DNA from: Vombatus ursinus
Lineage: Eukaryota > Chordata > Mammalia > Diprotodontia > Vombatidae
Reading direction: 5' to 3'
Length of the DNA stretch: 64,000 nucleotides
NCBI RefSeq assembly: GCF_900497805.2
Contig: NW_020949602.1
Location: 7,063,380-7,127,379 of the forward strand
Position numbers and translations under genes: made by a program. The notes under the pieces were generated by a model. It did not search any database and was not told the origin of the DNA. It worked only from the letters and a program-made list of their open reading frames with translations. Every line of letters begins with the position of its first letter. The first letter of the stretch is position 1. Shown here piece by piece: positions 36,090 through 46,756 of this stretch.

Positions 36090-36640
36090 GAAATCATGGT
36101 GTTAGGTCTGGGGGGACCTAGAGCCCATCCCCATAATTTTACACCACAAAGGGGTTAAGTGACTTGCCCAGGGTCACAGGGTTCAGAATTTGAACACTGG
36201 ATTTCCAGACTCCAAGTTCAATACACTTTCCACTATTCTAATTTGTCTCTCTGCCTCCATACTTAAACTAAGTCTTCCTTAACACTTAAGCCCAACTCAG
36301 TTCACTTCCCTAAAGTGTTCCCTTTCTCCTTATTTTTCTGAACTCACCAAATCCTATCCATCTATCCTTCATAGCCCAGCTTGCTCACCTCCTCTTCTGT
36401 GAAGCTATCCTTGTTTGCTTCCTCCTATCATGAGCTCTCTCTCCTCCTGACTCATCCCTCACCTATACCCCATACTCACTAACTAGCTGTGTGACTCTGG
36501 GCAAGTCACTTCCCCTCTACCTGTCTCAGTTTTCTTATCTGTAAAATGGGAGTGATAACAACACCTCCCTCCCAGAGTTGTTATGAGGTTCAAGAGAGAT
36601 ATTTCTAAAGTGCTTTATAAACCTTAATGTGCAGCACAAA
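36090..36640. repeat. Two decayed SINEs in intron 7 of copy B
   Basis: One is antisense at about 36,090-36,245 ('gtgacttgcccagggtcaca'). One is sense at about 36,475-36,640 ('gtgactctgggcaagtcact', 'tgtaaaatgggagtgataac'). Between them lies pyrimidine-rich L2-like text. Confidence 0.6.
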
Positions 36641-37414
36641 AGGTACCTATTTCTCACTATTGTGTTTTGTATTCCTCACGGGGTCTTACACACAGTTATT
36701 AACTCAGTAGATGAAAAAGAAATGAAGCTCAGGTCAGAAAACCTAAGTTTAAAGCTCAGCAGCACCTAGCACAGTGCCTGGCACATAGTAGGTGCTTATA
36801 CATGTTTATCGATATGAAGGAAATGCTTTGGAGGTGATGGAGCTCTATGAAACTGGGAGCTGTTAAATGATTTGTTAATCATGATTTCCATTTGGGTTCC
36901 AGGGCCTAAAGTGACTTCTTTGAGAGGTTCATCCTGGGTTAGAGCCTGGGCCTCAGGAAATTTGATTGGTGGAGCTGTGCTGCCTAAGTCCCAGGAGTGC
37001 GATCTAGGATGGGGATGCAAATAACTCCTTCAGAATTCCGTACTCAGTGTCTGAGTTTATTTGCCTGCTGTGACTGAGAAAACATGGTTGTTTGAGTAAA
37101 TATGATTTTTTTTTTGGCCAGAAGAAATGTGGGAAGTTCCACACTAGACCCATTATGCTCATATGACTATAGAGTCCAAAATGGTTGGAAGGACGTTTAA
37201 TGATCATCCAGGCAAACCCTCTTTTTTCACATAAGGAAATTGAGTCCCAAGGACCTATCATACACAGGGATGTTACACAAAGGAATTTAAGTGGACTTAA
37301 GTAATTCAAACACAGGATTAAAACTAAGCTTTAAACCCAGTCCCTCTGCCTCCAAATCCAGTGTTTTTGTTTTCTCATCTAACTCTGAGAATCAATGATT
37401 TTAAGATTCTAGTC
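36641..37414. other. Gene-free stretch in intron 7 of copy B
   Basis: It contains one 'gtgcctggcacatagtaggt' repeat end near 36,775 and a decayed SINE-like antisense segment near 37,190-37,350. No exon is seen. Confidence 0.5.
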
Positions 37415-37615
37415 CAAAATTTCTTCACTTGTTTTGTCATGGAGCCTTTTGTCAGTCATTTGGTGAAGCTTTTACTATCCTTTTCAGAATAATTCTTTTT
37501 AAAGTGTAGGATAACATACATAGGGTTATAAAAAATTCAATTATGTGGAAATACACTATCAAAATATATATTTTTAAAGACCAAATTCATGCACATTAGA
37601 CCACAGACCTTTGCT
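37415..37615 (-). mobile_element. hAT DNA-transposon remnant
   Basis: The order 'ttgtcatggagccttttgtc', 'ttcagaataattctttttaa', 'caattatgtggaaatacact' matches the hAT family seen at 34,834-35,040 and 62,195-62,440. Confidence 0.6.
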
Positions 37616-37706
37616 CTATGGGCTATGTTTTCTTGTTTTACCTTCTACCCCTAGGGTAGATGGAAGCCATGGAGTACATTCAGGTTCAGGAGATAAAGCT
37701 ATTTAT

Positions 37707-37894
37707 CTTTGGCACGTGGTATCCTTCCACTGTGGTATCAACTGTAGCCACCCGGGGCATGTTGAAAGGAACAATATCACCCATTCTCTGAACTTCATGA
37801 ATGGCTGCATTAGTGTAGGGCATATTTTCCTTATCAGCCATGGTGGGCTGCCTTGACTGGCCAACCACCCGGTGAATCTCAGCTTGTATTTTAC
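37707..37894 (-). pseudogene. CYP2J-like exon 7 (copy B), coding intact, donor lost
   Basis: The 188-bp exon, the canonical CYP2 exon 7 length, codes for KIQAEIHRVVGQSRQPTMAD, then KENMPYTNAAIHEVQRMGDI and VPFNMPRVATVDTTVEGYHV ending PK. It contains the K-helix ExxR (HEVQR). The acceptor TTTCCAG is good. At the 3' edge AAG is followed by ATAAAT where GT is required. This looks like a G-to-A change at intron position +1. The next GT lies about 26 bp further and would add a stop in the present frame. Confidence 0.87.
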
Positions 37895-37914
37895 CTGGAA
37901 AGAAAAGGTAGAGT

Positions 37915-38140
37915 TTTTGAGGCCTAAATAATACTCACATATAGAGAGTGCTTTAAAGTTTGCAAAACATTTTACAAATATTATCTCATTTGATCCTCAC
38001 AACAATGCCAGGAGGACAGTACAATTATTTCCCAATTTTATATATTAAAATGATGCAAACAGAAATTAAGTGACTTGCTCAGAGACACATATCTAGGTAG
38101 ATTTAAACTGAGGTCTTTCTTTCCCCTACCACCCAGTTTT
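37915..38140 (-). mobile_element. Decayed tRNA-derived SINE, antisense
   Basis: The text 'tattatctcatttgatcctc', then 'agtgacttgctcagagacac', then 'taaactgaggtctttctttc' marks this SINE class. Confidence 0.6.
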
Positions 38141-38874
38141 CTCTGATCATGTGGGAAAACCACAGCCACACCTGTGGTTGGATGAAAGTTTGGCTTGCTA
38201 TTTCACCAATAGGTTCCAATTCCAATAGCCTAGAATAGAGACTTGACTGATTAATGTCAAATAAGGATATTGATATTGTTGGGAAGACATCCAGGAATGT
38301 GGTATCATGGAAAGCATGCTGGAGTTAGAGACAGAAGACCTGGATTTAGATTTCAGCTTTACCCCTCCCTATATGAGTATCCATGGCCACTATCTCACTT
38401 GGTGATTGCATTCCTACCCTGTTACAATAGTCCAGGTGTGAGAAGATGGGGGCCTGGACCAGGGAAGGGATAGTGTCAGAGGAGAGGAAATATTCAAGGG
38501 ATGTTTCGAAGAGGAAATAAGTAGGCCTTGGCAACCAATTAAATGGGGGGGGGAGTGAGATAATGAGGAGTTGAGGAAGACTCCTAGGTTTCCATACTAA
38601 GGGACTGAGAGGATGCTCTTGTCGTCTATAGTAACAGGAAAGGTAGGAGGGGAGGAGGGTTTAGGGAAAAGAGAATGACCTCTGCTTTGTACATACTGAG
38701 TTTAACATGCATCTAGGATGTGCATTTTGAGATGTCCAATAGGTAGTTAGAGATGAGAGATTGGAGGTCAGCAGAGAGCTTTGGGCTGGATAAATAGACT
38801 TGAGAATTATTAGTCTAGAGATGATAATTGAATACATAGAAGTGGATGAAATCGCCAAGTGAGACAGTATAGAG

Positions 38875-39068
38875 CAGGGGTGGGGAACCTGCAGCCTCTA
38901 GGCCACATGTGGCCCTCTAGGTCCTTGGGTGTGGCTTTTTGACTGAGGCCAAGTTTTACAGAATGAATTCTTTTATTAAGGTGATTTGTCCTGTAAAGTT
39001 TGGATTCAGTCAAAGGGCAACACTTGAGAGCCACATGTGGCCTTGAGGCTACACGTTCCCCACTGCTG
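38875..39068. mobile_element. Near-palindromic hAT MITE with perfect 8-bp target repeat
   Basis: The 194-bp element starts CAGGGGTGGGGAACCTGCAG and its other end, read in reverse complement, starts CAGCAGTGGGGAACGTGTAG. The two halves pair over almost the whole length. It is flanked on both sides by gtatagag (38,867-38,874 and 39,069-39,076), the 8-bp duplication expected of hAT transposases. It is inserted in the L2 copy. Confidence 0.85.
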
Positions 39069-39789
39069 GTATAGAGGGAGAAGAGAAGAAGGCCTAGGAC
39101 AGAACCCTATATGTGTGACCTGGGCTGTGGATGTGATCCTGACTAGGATCCAGCAAAGGAGACTGAGAAGTGGTCAGATTGATAGGAGAAAGACTCAGAA
39201 AGAGTGTCATGAAAATCTAGAGAGAAGAGAATAAAAAGGAGAAAAAGGTGATTGGCAATGTGAAAGAGAGGTTAAAGTGGATGAAGACTGAGAAATGATC
39301 ATTCTATTAAGATCATTCTATTAAGCAATTAAGAGATCATTACTTTCCTTGAAAAGAGTGGTTTCAATTGAATGACTAGAGAATTTAGAAGAGTGAGATG
39401 AAAGGAAGGGGACACATTTCTTATAGATTGCCTTTCAAGGAGTTCAGCCACAAAAAGCAAAACTAATTCAGGACAATAGTTAGCGGGGATCGATCAAGTT
39501 TGTTTGTTTTTTTTCAGGATAGGGTGACAGGGGTATGTTTGGAGTTAGTAAGGAACCAACCAGTTGACAGGGAATGATTGGAGATAAAGGAGAAAGTGGG
39601 AAAAATAGAGAAAACAATCTGCTAAAGAAAATGTGATAGAATGGGATCACTTGTGCATTTAGAAGATCTGGTCTTGGCAAGGAGAAGGGTTTCCTCTTCA
39701 AGTGAGATAGGGGTGAAGGAGACAGGAGTGGCAGAAGGCATTTGAGTGATGTGAGATGAGGAGGAGAGGAGAAGAGAGAGCTCATGGTG

Positions 39790-40250
39790 AACGGCCTCAA
39801 GATTTGTGGTAAAATGAACTGATGCAAAGTGAGCAGAACCAGGAGAATGTTGTAGCCAGTAACAGCAATATTGTACAATGAAGAACTATGAATGACTTAG
39901 CTGTTCTCGGAAATACAATGATCCAAGACAATCCCAAAGGACTAATATGTGATGAAGCATAATATCTGCCTCCAAAGAAAGAACTGACAGTGACTGAAAA
40001 CAGACTGAAACATGCTGTTTTTCACTTTCTACATTTCTTTCATTTTTTTATTCAAGTCTTCTTATACAAAATGACTAATATGGAAATGCTTTACATGAGT
40101 CCATATGTATAAAACATATATGATTGCTTAACCATCTCAGGAAGGAAGAAGGGGAGGGAGAGAGGGAGGAATAGAGCTTAAAACTCAAATCTTTAAAAAT
40201 GTTAAAAATCGTTTCAATATGTAGTTAGAGAAAAATAAAATAAAATACCA
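39790..40250 (+). mobile_element. L1 LINE 3' end fragment
   Basis: The text 'tgaactgatgcaaagtgagc' followed by 'cagtaacagcaatattgtac', 'tacaaaatgactaatatgga' and 'ctttaaaaatgttaaaaatc' is the marsupial L1 3' end, with an A-rich edge at about 40,250. Confidence 0.85.
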
Positions 40251-40700
40251 TACATATGTATACAATGATTTGCATTAAAATATGAGTCCAATTTTTCAGC
40301 TGAAAGTGTTAGGGGAGAGTGAACCATGCTCCCATGAGAAGGGATGGGAAAGTCTGGAAGAGATGCTGCAGTGAATTAGAGAATGAATTAATTAGGGGAA
40401 TGTAAAAGGATTGCTTTGCACTGATCATTATGAGAATATGTAAGATGAATTAGTAGTGGACACAGTCAATCTGGTTTTGTGGTTTTCCTTACATTCATTA
40501 AACACACATGAATGAGAGTGAAGGCCAATGATAGTTGAAGTGAACCAAGCCCGATGTTTGAAAGGACAAGAGAGATGATACCATAGTGGGGGAAGTATAG
40601 ATTGAATTGGTTCATGAAGGGGTTAAGATGGAAAAAAGAGGAGTGTGTGACTAATGCAAGGGTGATGGCCTGGCAGGGAACTGAGGAGTCAAGAGATCGG

Positions 40701-41247
40701 CAGTCAAGGAAGGCAGAGGGAGAGGTGGAATATCAATAGATTGAGATCAGATAAGGGAATTTCAGAATTCAGGAATTCAGGAAGTAATATATTTGGGGAC
40801 ATTGGCCAGATCACCCATTTAGAGTAGTTCATAACTATGCTTACAATGATAAATATAATATATATAACGACTAGTAATAATATGTAGAATAAGTATACAT
40901 TAGAGTAGCCTATAGGTAAGTTAATGTGTATTGATAATGATAATGATATGGTCATTGTAGAATCAGGAGCTGACTGCAGAGGGCTGAGGGTCATTTTGTA
41001 TCATTCTTTGTATCAAAAGATGGGATGGACTTTATGGCCTCTAAGATACCTTCCAACTCAAAATCTACCTTCTGTAGATTGAATTCATAATGTATCCTTC
41101 ACTTAAGCATTTTGATTTTGAAATCTATGGAGATTTACCATATTTAATAGCTTACAAATACATTTTAAAATGTTACTTTTTCTTATCACATACCTTTTCA
41201 ATAAAAAATATAGTGCATGAAAATAATAATTAACAATTTTAAAATAA
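40701..41247. other. Gene-free AT-rich stretch in intron 6 of copy B
   Basis: No exon or clear repeat was recognised. An open frame of 96 codons on the minus strand has no recognisable features. Confidence 0.5.
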
Positions 41248-41491
41248 CATCTGATATTTATAACACACTCTTAGGCTTACAGAACACTTTATGTTTGTCA
41301 ACTTGTTTGATCCTCATTACAACCCTATGAGGCAAGGGCTATTGTTACCCCAATTTTACAGATGAGAACACAGGTTGGGAGAAGTTATGTGATTTCCTCG
41401 GGGTCACATAGTTAATAAGTGCCTGAGGCAAGTTTTGAACTCACATATTCCTGATTACAAATTCTATACTCACTCTACTGCCTTAGTTGCC
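41248..41491 (-). mobile_element. tRNA-derived SINE, antisense
   Basis: Text: 'acttgtttgatcctcattac', 'ccaattttacagatgagaac', 'ttttgaactcacatattcct'. Confidence 0.7.
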
Positions 41492-41685
41492 AATTACCAA
41501 AGAAATTTTGATGTTAGAAAGGAGTCTACATGATTATGGAAAATTATAATCACTGCTCTATTCTAATGACAATTGAAAGAAGATGATATATGTAAACTGT
41601 TTGGCAAACTTTCAAGCTCTCTATAAATGGGAACTCTTCTGGGTGGAATTCTAAAGGGGTGCATAGCCTGGGGCCATCACTGTGC

Positions 41686-41822
41686 CTTGGATCTCTGGAT
41701 AAAGGGCCATATACAGCAGTGCACACCTCAGTGTGATAGAAGTTGTCTCTGTTCCAGCAAAGAAGAGGTCCAGGGTGCAGAAGACTAAATTTTTTTTCAT
41801 TAAAACTAGAATGGATGTTATG
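41686..41822 (-). pseudogene. CYP2J-like exon 6 (copy B), frameshifted
   Basis: After the acceptor TTTATTTAAG the exon codes [11 protein letters not shown] run of eight A then shifts the frame by one base, and in the next frame it continues [20 protein letters not shown], then [10 protein letters not shown]. This is the I-helix with the oxygen-activation motif AGTETT. The residue before ALLYM is Cys (TGT) where CYP2J2 has Trp (TGG). The donor reads CAAG|GCACAG, a GC donor. Size is 137 bp: the CYP2 norm of 142 minus two codons plus one base. Confidence 0.82.
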
Positions 41823-41964
41823 CTTAAATAAAAAAGGCAATAATCAGTTAGTTAATCTAAAATCTAAGCAAGCATGAGGAGCTGCACCCTCAATGGGGCT
41901 TTGGGAAAGTCAAGGTGGCAGATCATGGGCTTCCCTTTAACACCCAAGACTACAGTAGCTGTTC

Positions 41965-42485
41965 CTAAGAATGAGTTCCAAATTTTCTCCACATCTCTCC
42001 CCTCTCCCACCCCAAGATGGCCTGCATTCTAAATACACCTTCCCCCAATCTGCCTTCTTTTCTATCACCCCTCCTTCTCTTATCCCCTTTCCCTTCTAAT
42101 TTCCTGTAGGGCAGGATAGATTTCTATATCCCATTACCTGCATATCTTATTTACCAGTTACATGTAAAAAACAATTTTTAACATTTGTTTTTAAAACTTT
42201 GGGTTCCAAATTCTCTCCCTCCCTCCATCCCCACCCACTTTCATTGAGAAGGCAAGCAACTTGATACAGGTTATACATGCGTAGTCATGCAAAACACTTC
42301 AATAATAGTCATATGGTGAAAAATTAACGATATTTCCCTTCATCCTATCCTGCTCCCCCATTTATTCTATTCTCTTCTTTGACCCTGCCCCTCCTCAAAA
42401 GTGTTTGCTTCTGATTACCCCTTCCTCCAATCTGCCCACCCTTCTATCATCCCCCCTCTTATTCCTTTCCCCCCAACCTTCCCAT
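41965..42485 (-). mobile_element. Half-L1 (HAL1-like) 3' fragment
   Basis: It runs parallel to 25,500-26,030: 'ccaccccaagatggcctgca', 'tagggcaggatagatttcta', 'gtgtttgcttctgattaccc'. Its right edge abuts the broken L1 tail where the duplication copy B begins. Confidence 0.75.
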
Positions 42486-42664
42486 AGGAACATCATATGC
42501 AGTAACAGCAATATTGTTGTAAGGATAACTTTGAATGAATGCTATTTTATCTATTATAGTTATCTAAATTAACTATAAAGGACAATTGAAGAAAGATGCT
42601 ATATGCACCCAGAGAAAAAATGATAAATAGAAACATGTATAGAATAATTTTACATATGTACACA

Positions 42665-42693
42665 TGCACACACACACACACATACACACTTAT
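42665..42693. repeat. (CA)n microsatellite
   Basis: A short CA run in the L1 tail, at the same place as the longer impure array of copy A near 10,408-10,485. Confidence 0.85.
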
Positions 42694-43014
42694 TTGTGTC
42701 TAAAGGTAGTCATCTCTAGGGAGGGTAGAGAAGAAAAAAAGGAAAAAATACATGATCATTTGTATATTTGAAGGGAATATTAAGTTGTGCATAGTAGATT
42801 TGCAGTTTCATGTGCAATCATCTTTTTATTATGCTGTGTTATAGAAATACTTTATTCCATAAATTAAAAATAAATTTTAAAAAACTAAAACAAATTGAAA
42901 CAAAAAGAGACTTTGACCTGGGACTTTGATTTTACTGAATTCCTCCAGATGCAGGTGGCTGTGCTGGAACCTGCACCATCGTGTGGGTCAAAGGGCCCCA
43001 AGGCAGAATCATAA

Positions 43015-43440
43015 ACCCTTAGGGCTTCAGAGTTGGAAGGGATCTCAGAGTGATCCAGTCCAACTTGTACCCAGCAAACAACACCAACAAAATATACTGA
43101 ACAGCTTATGCTTGAAGACCTCCTATGAAGGGGAATTCACAGTCTGAAGAAAAAACATTTCATTTTGGACAGCTCTGATGGTTAGGAAGTTTTTTCCTAG
43201 CATCAACCCAAATTGTATTCTTCTGCAACACTCACCCTTTGCTGCTGGTTCTGGGGCCAAGGAGAACAAGTTAATGCCTTCTCTACTAATAGGCCTCCAA
43301 ACACTTGAAGACAGTCATCATGCCTCTCTTCACCTTCCAACTGAGTCTTCTTGTCATTAAGTTAAATACTCCAAGCTCCTTTAGCTAGTCCTCCTATGGG
43401 ATGGATTTGAACCCCTTCACCATCCTCATTGCCCTCCCCC
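43015..43440 (-). repeat. L3/CR1 LINE 3' region, antisense, copy B
   Basis: It is the same insertion as 10,835-11,290: 'cagagttggaagggatctca', 'gacagctctgatggttagga'. It occupies the space next to exon 2 where exons 3-5 might be sought. Confidence 0.75.
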
Positions 43441-43646
43441 TCAATCCTGTTCTCCTCCCCTCATTCTCAGACATGAAGGAAGGAAACTTCAAAGACCTAT
43501 TTTTTTCTACCATATTTCTTTTAGCCACAAGAACTCTGTAATAGGTTGGAATCCTTCAGGAAGGATGAAGAATAGGAGGCAAAGATATTTTTCACAAAAT
43601 GATAGAGAATAAAAACATTTACCAAATATGTTTTCAAAGAACTCAC

Positions 43647-43809
43647 CAAGTGTTTTAAAAACATGGAAGTGGACAGGAACTTGGGGACAATCAATAAACA
43701 CCTGGTCTTGGTTGGCCAGGACCTCCTTAATCAATGGCAATCTGGTTACTATCATTTAAGTTAAACTGCCCACATGTATGCAGAAAACATTTCCATATTT
43801 CTTGGCAAA
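43647..43809 (-). pseudogene. CYP2J-like exon 2 (copy B), with in-frame stop
   Basis: The 163-bp exon keeps its acceptor (TTTTTCAG) and donor (G|GTGAGT). It starts FAKKYGNVFCIHVGSLT and then meets TAA, where copy A has TTT for Phe in NLTFLVV. Downstream it continues RLPLIKEVLANQDQVFIDCP and QVPVHFHVFKTLG. Confidence 0.88.
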
Positions 43810-45429
43810 CTGAAAAAGAATTAGTTGTAAACTTTCATTGCCTTTCAGGCTATTTTTTGTCTGTACTGTTATCAGATAAAATTCTAGCAATGTGAAACAT
43901 CAATTCCAATTGAGTCCACTCAATTCAGTCTGATTCAATTCTGCTGAATTCAGGTCATCTCACCTCAACAGACACTGAATCATCCAACTATATTCCAAGT
44001 GCTGTGCTAGAAGGTGAGCTGACAGTAACAAACACCAAACAGTTTCTTCTCTTGAGGAATTGACATCGGAAGGGAATGATGTGTACATATATAAGTAAAC
44101 TCAGAAAAGGAAATTCTAAGTGATTTCAGGGGAGACCAGAACCTGGGAAGGATCAGGAAAGCTTCCTGCAGGAGAAGGCCCCATGAAGCTGAACTATGAT
44201 GGAAACTGGGGATTCCAAAAGATTCAGGGGAAGAGGAAGTATTTTCCAGATTCTGAAGTGGCTGCTACATTCAAGGCAGCATGCTGACTAGGAATACATG
44301 ACAAAGAAAAACTCAGAGTTTAATATGAGGGAAAGACCTAGAGGTCAATACTTCAACCATTACAAGTTCATTGGAGTGTGCCGAATGTAAGCTCCCAGAG
44401 GGCAGGGGTAGTTTTATTTTTGTTTTCTTAATCTCTAGCACCTTCTATAGTACCTGGCACATAGCAGGTACTTTCGAAATGTTTGTTAATTGATTAATTG
44501 ATTGGTTGATTGTGTCTTTCTCCCACTGCCATTTATCAAAGCCCTTTCAAAACTCAGTAGATGGTCTTTGAGAGAGACTAGAGGAAAAATCAATCAATGC
44601 TGCTGTCATCATGGTCATGAGCTTCTCTGAACTAAGCACAGCTTGTCTTCAGGTCACAGATGCCCTGAGAGTATGTCATCACACTCTTGTCTGAAGCCAT
44701 TACAGCTTGGTAGGGCCTAAGAATGCTGATCTTCTGCTTCAAGGACCTCAGAAAGTGAATGTCCTCGAGTTGATAGCACATGATGACTATTTTCAGTAGC
44801 CAGGGATATTTAGACTTCAAAAAGAAAAAAAAAATTGAGGTGAGGGATGGGATCTGATAAGGGCTTATGACTTGAAATCTAGTAAGATCTGGGTTTAGAT
44901 CCTACATTTGACCCTTGACTGGAACCAGTCACTGAATATTTTCCAAGATTTAACTTCTGCTTATGTAGAAAGGGTGTGTTGAGGATCAAATGGGATAATG
45001 CATGCAATGTTCTCTACAAATATGGAAGGGATGTATCAACTTCACCTGGGAGACGGCATCAGCTAGTGCATAGAGACTCAACATCAGCATCAGTATCATA
45101 AAGACCTGGGTTCACATCTCACTCCTGACCCATGCCAGTTGTGTGACTCTTGGCAAGGCACTTAACCTTTGAATATCCCAGGTAGGAGGTCTCTAGCAGG
45201 TTACCCCCAGATCTATGCTTGGTCCTGGGATGTCTATCATTTTATCAGTGACTCACATAAAGGCACAGGCAGAGTACTTACCAGATTTGCAGTCAACACT
45301 AAGTTGGGAAATATAAGTGGGTGATGGAGTCGACCAAAAACATTTCAATGGGCTGTGGTTGGACTGAATGCAATAGGGTGAAATTCAAAAGGGATAAATG
45401 TCAAGTCTCACATTAAGATTCAAAAACCA

Positions 45430-45690
45430 ATTTCACAAGTACACTTGCTCTGAAAAAGATCTGGTTCTTGGCAACCTGATTTTCTTTTCTTTAAATTTCA
45501 ATAACTGCATTTCATTAAAATCAATTTCCTTTATAATACTATTTTACGCATTTAAAACCATGATTCTGAGGGAGTGTCCATTGGTTTCACCAGAATGACT
45601 ACCAGAAGGGTCCGGGACACAAAAACTGGGTTGAGTGAACTGCACCAAAAATGAGTCCCCAATGTGATCTGTCAGGTTAAAAAAAAAGAA
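45430..45690 (+). mobile_element. hAT DNA-transposon remnant, copy B
   Basis: It is the partner of 13,570-13,760: 'cctttataatactattttac', 'aaaaccatgattctgaggga'. Confidence 0.6.
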
Positions 45691-45857
45691 TTGTTAGTGT
45701 TTGGTGAACTACATTGAAAGGAACACTTCTGCGATGTTTGGCAGCATAATATTAACACCCAGGATTGACCAATAAGGCAAGTGAAGATCAGAGACCTGGT
45801 ACGGCGTGTCCAAACTCATCAGGTCTCAGGGTCATAGACCATGGAGTCTTAACCTTT

Positions 45858-45975
45858 CCTCTGTCTGTGTGTCTGTGTGTGTCCGTGTGTGTGGTATGTG
45901 TGTCTGTATGTGTGTAGTTTGTGTGGTGTGTGTCTATGTGTGTGTTGTGTCTGTGTGTGTGTGTGTGTGTTTGTG
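45858..45975. repeat. (TG)n-rich microsatellite, expanded in copy B
   Basis: An impure TG array of about 115 bp stands where copy A has only 'cctgtgtgtgtctattgttg'. Val/Cys-rich frames across it are artefacts. Confidence 0.9.
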
Positions 45976-45984
45976 GTGGTGCTG

Positions 45985-46110
45985 TCGTCCCTTTGTTAGT
46001 CTGTTGAATCCTATGGGTCCCTTCTCAGAACAAAGTTGTTAAATGCATAAAATAAAAAAGGAGACCAAGTATATTAAAATGCAGTGATCAAAAAGTATTT
46101 TTAACTGAAA
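45985..46110 (-). mobile_element. hAT remnant, copy B
   Basis: It is the partner of 14,030-14,160: 'tgttgaatcctatgggtccc', 'aaatgcataaaataaaaaag'. Confidence 0.6.
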
Positions 46111-46560
46111 TTTAATGATTCTAGAGTTCGAAGGGATCTCAGAGGCTGCCTATGAGATTTCTGCCAGTCAGTCTATTAATGAACATTTAGTAAGTACTTA
46201 CTCTGTGCCAGGTACTGTGCTGAGCACAAAAAAGCGAAAGACAGTTTCTCAAGGAGCTCACCTATCACTTTATAGATATAATAATAATAATAATAACAAT
46301 AAAAAGTTTTGCAAAGAGTTTGCCTATCATTTTGTATATAACAATAACAGTAATAATAGCTGACATTTATATACTGCTTAATGTGTGCCAATCACTTTGT
46401 GAAGCACTTTACAATTATCTCATTGCATCAGAATCACAGAAACTGAGTCAGAAGGGACCTTAGTGGCCATCTAATCCTGACCACATACAAAAGTTAACTC
46501 CACAATGACACACCCTACAAGGGATGAGCTTATGGTTTTCTCCAGGTCCCACAACTCAGA

Positions 46561-46699
46561 AGGGGAATGTGAACCCAGGCCCTCTAAGCCCCAAACCAGA
46601 CTTTCTTTCCATTGCAAGAGGCTGCTTCCCAGGTAGGCCCAGAGCAGGGATGGACACCAAGGCTTGTGGCTGCCCAATCCAACACATTCCCCAGAGCCC
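46561..46699. other. Block almost identical to copy A in intron 1
   Basis: It is the partner of 14,579-14,717, with two visible differences in 139 bp. It begins at the 'gaatgtgaacccaggccctc' region and ends in 'ccccagagccccag'. Confidence 0.6.
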
Positions 46700-46756
46700 C
46701 AGTTCCCTTGCCCCCTCACAGCCAGTGGATTCTTGCCTTCCCATCTCACTCCTTAT

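Larger units (their letters stand above)
38395..40700 (-). mobile_element. L2 LINE, antisense, interrupted by a hAT MITE and an L1 end
   Basis: Text such as 'tgttacaatagtccaggtgt', 'tccagcaaaggagactgaga' and 'aattaagagatcattacttt' is the complement of the L2 reverse-transcriptase and downstream region. It covers about 38,395-38,874, 39,077-39,790 and more weakly 40,310-40,700. A 132-codon open frame inside it is an L2 leftover and not a gene. Confidence 0.7.

Noticed and set aside
39480-39878. 132-codon minus-strand frame
   Set aside because: It is a leftover of an L2 reverse-transcriptase region plus an L1 end.
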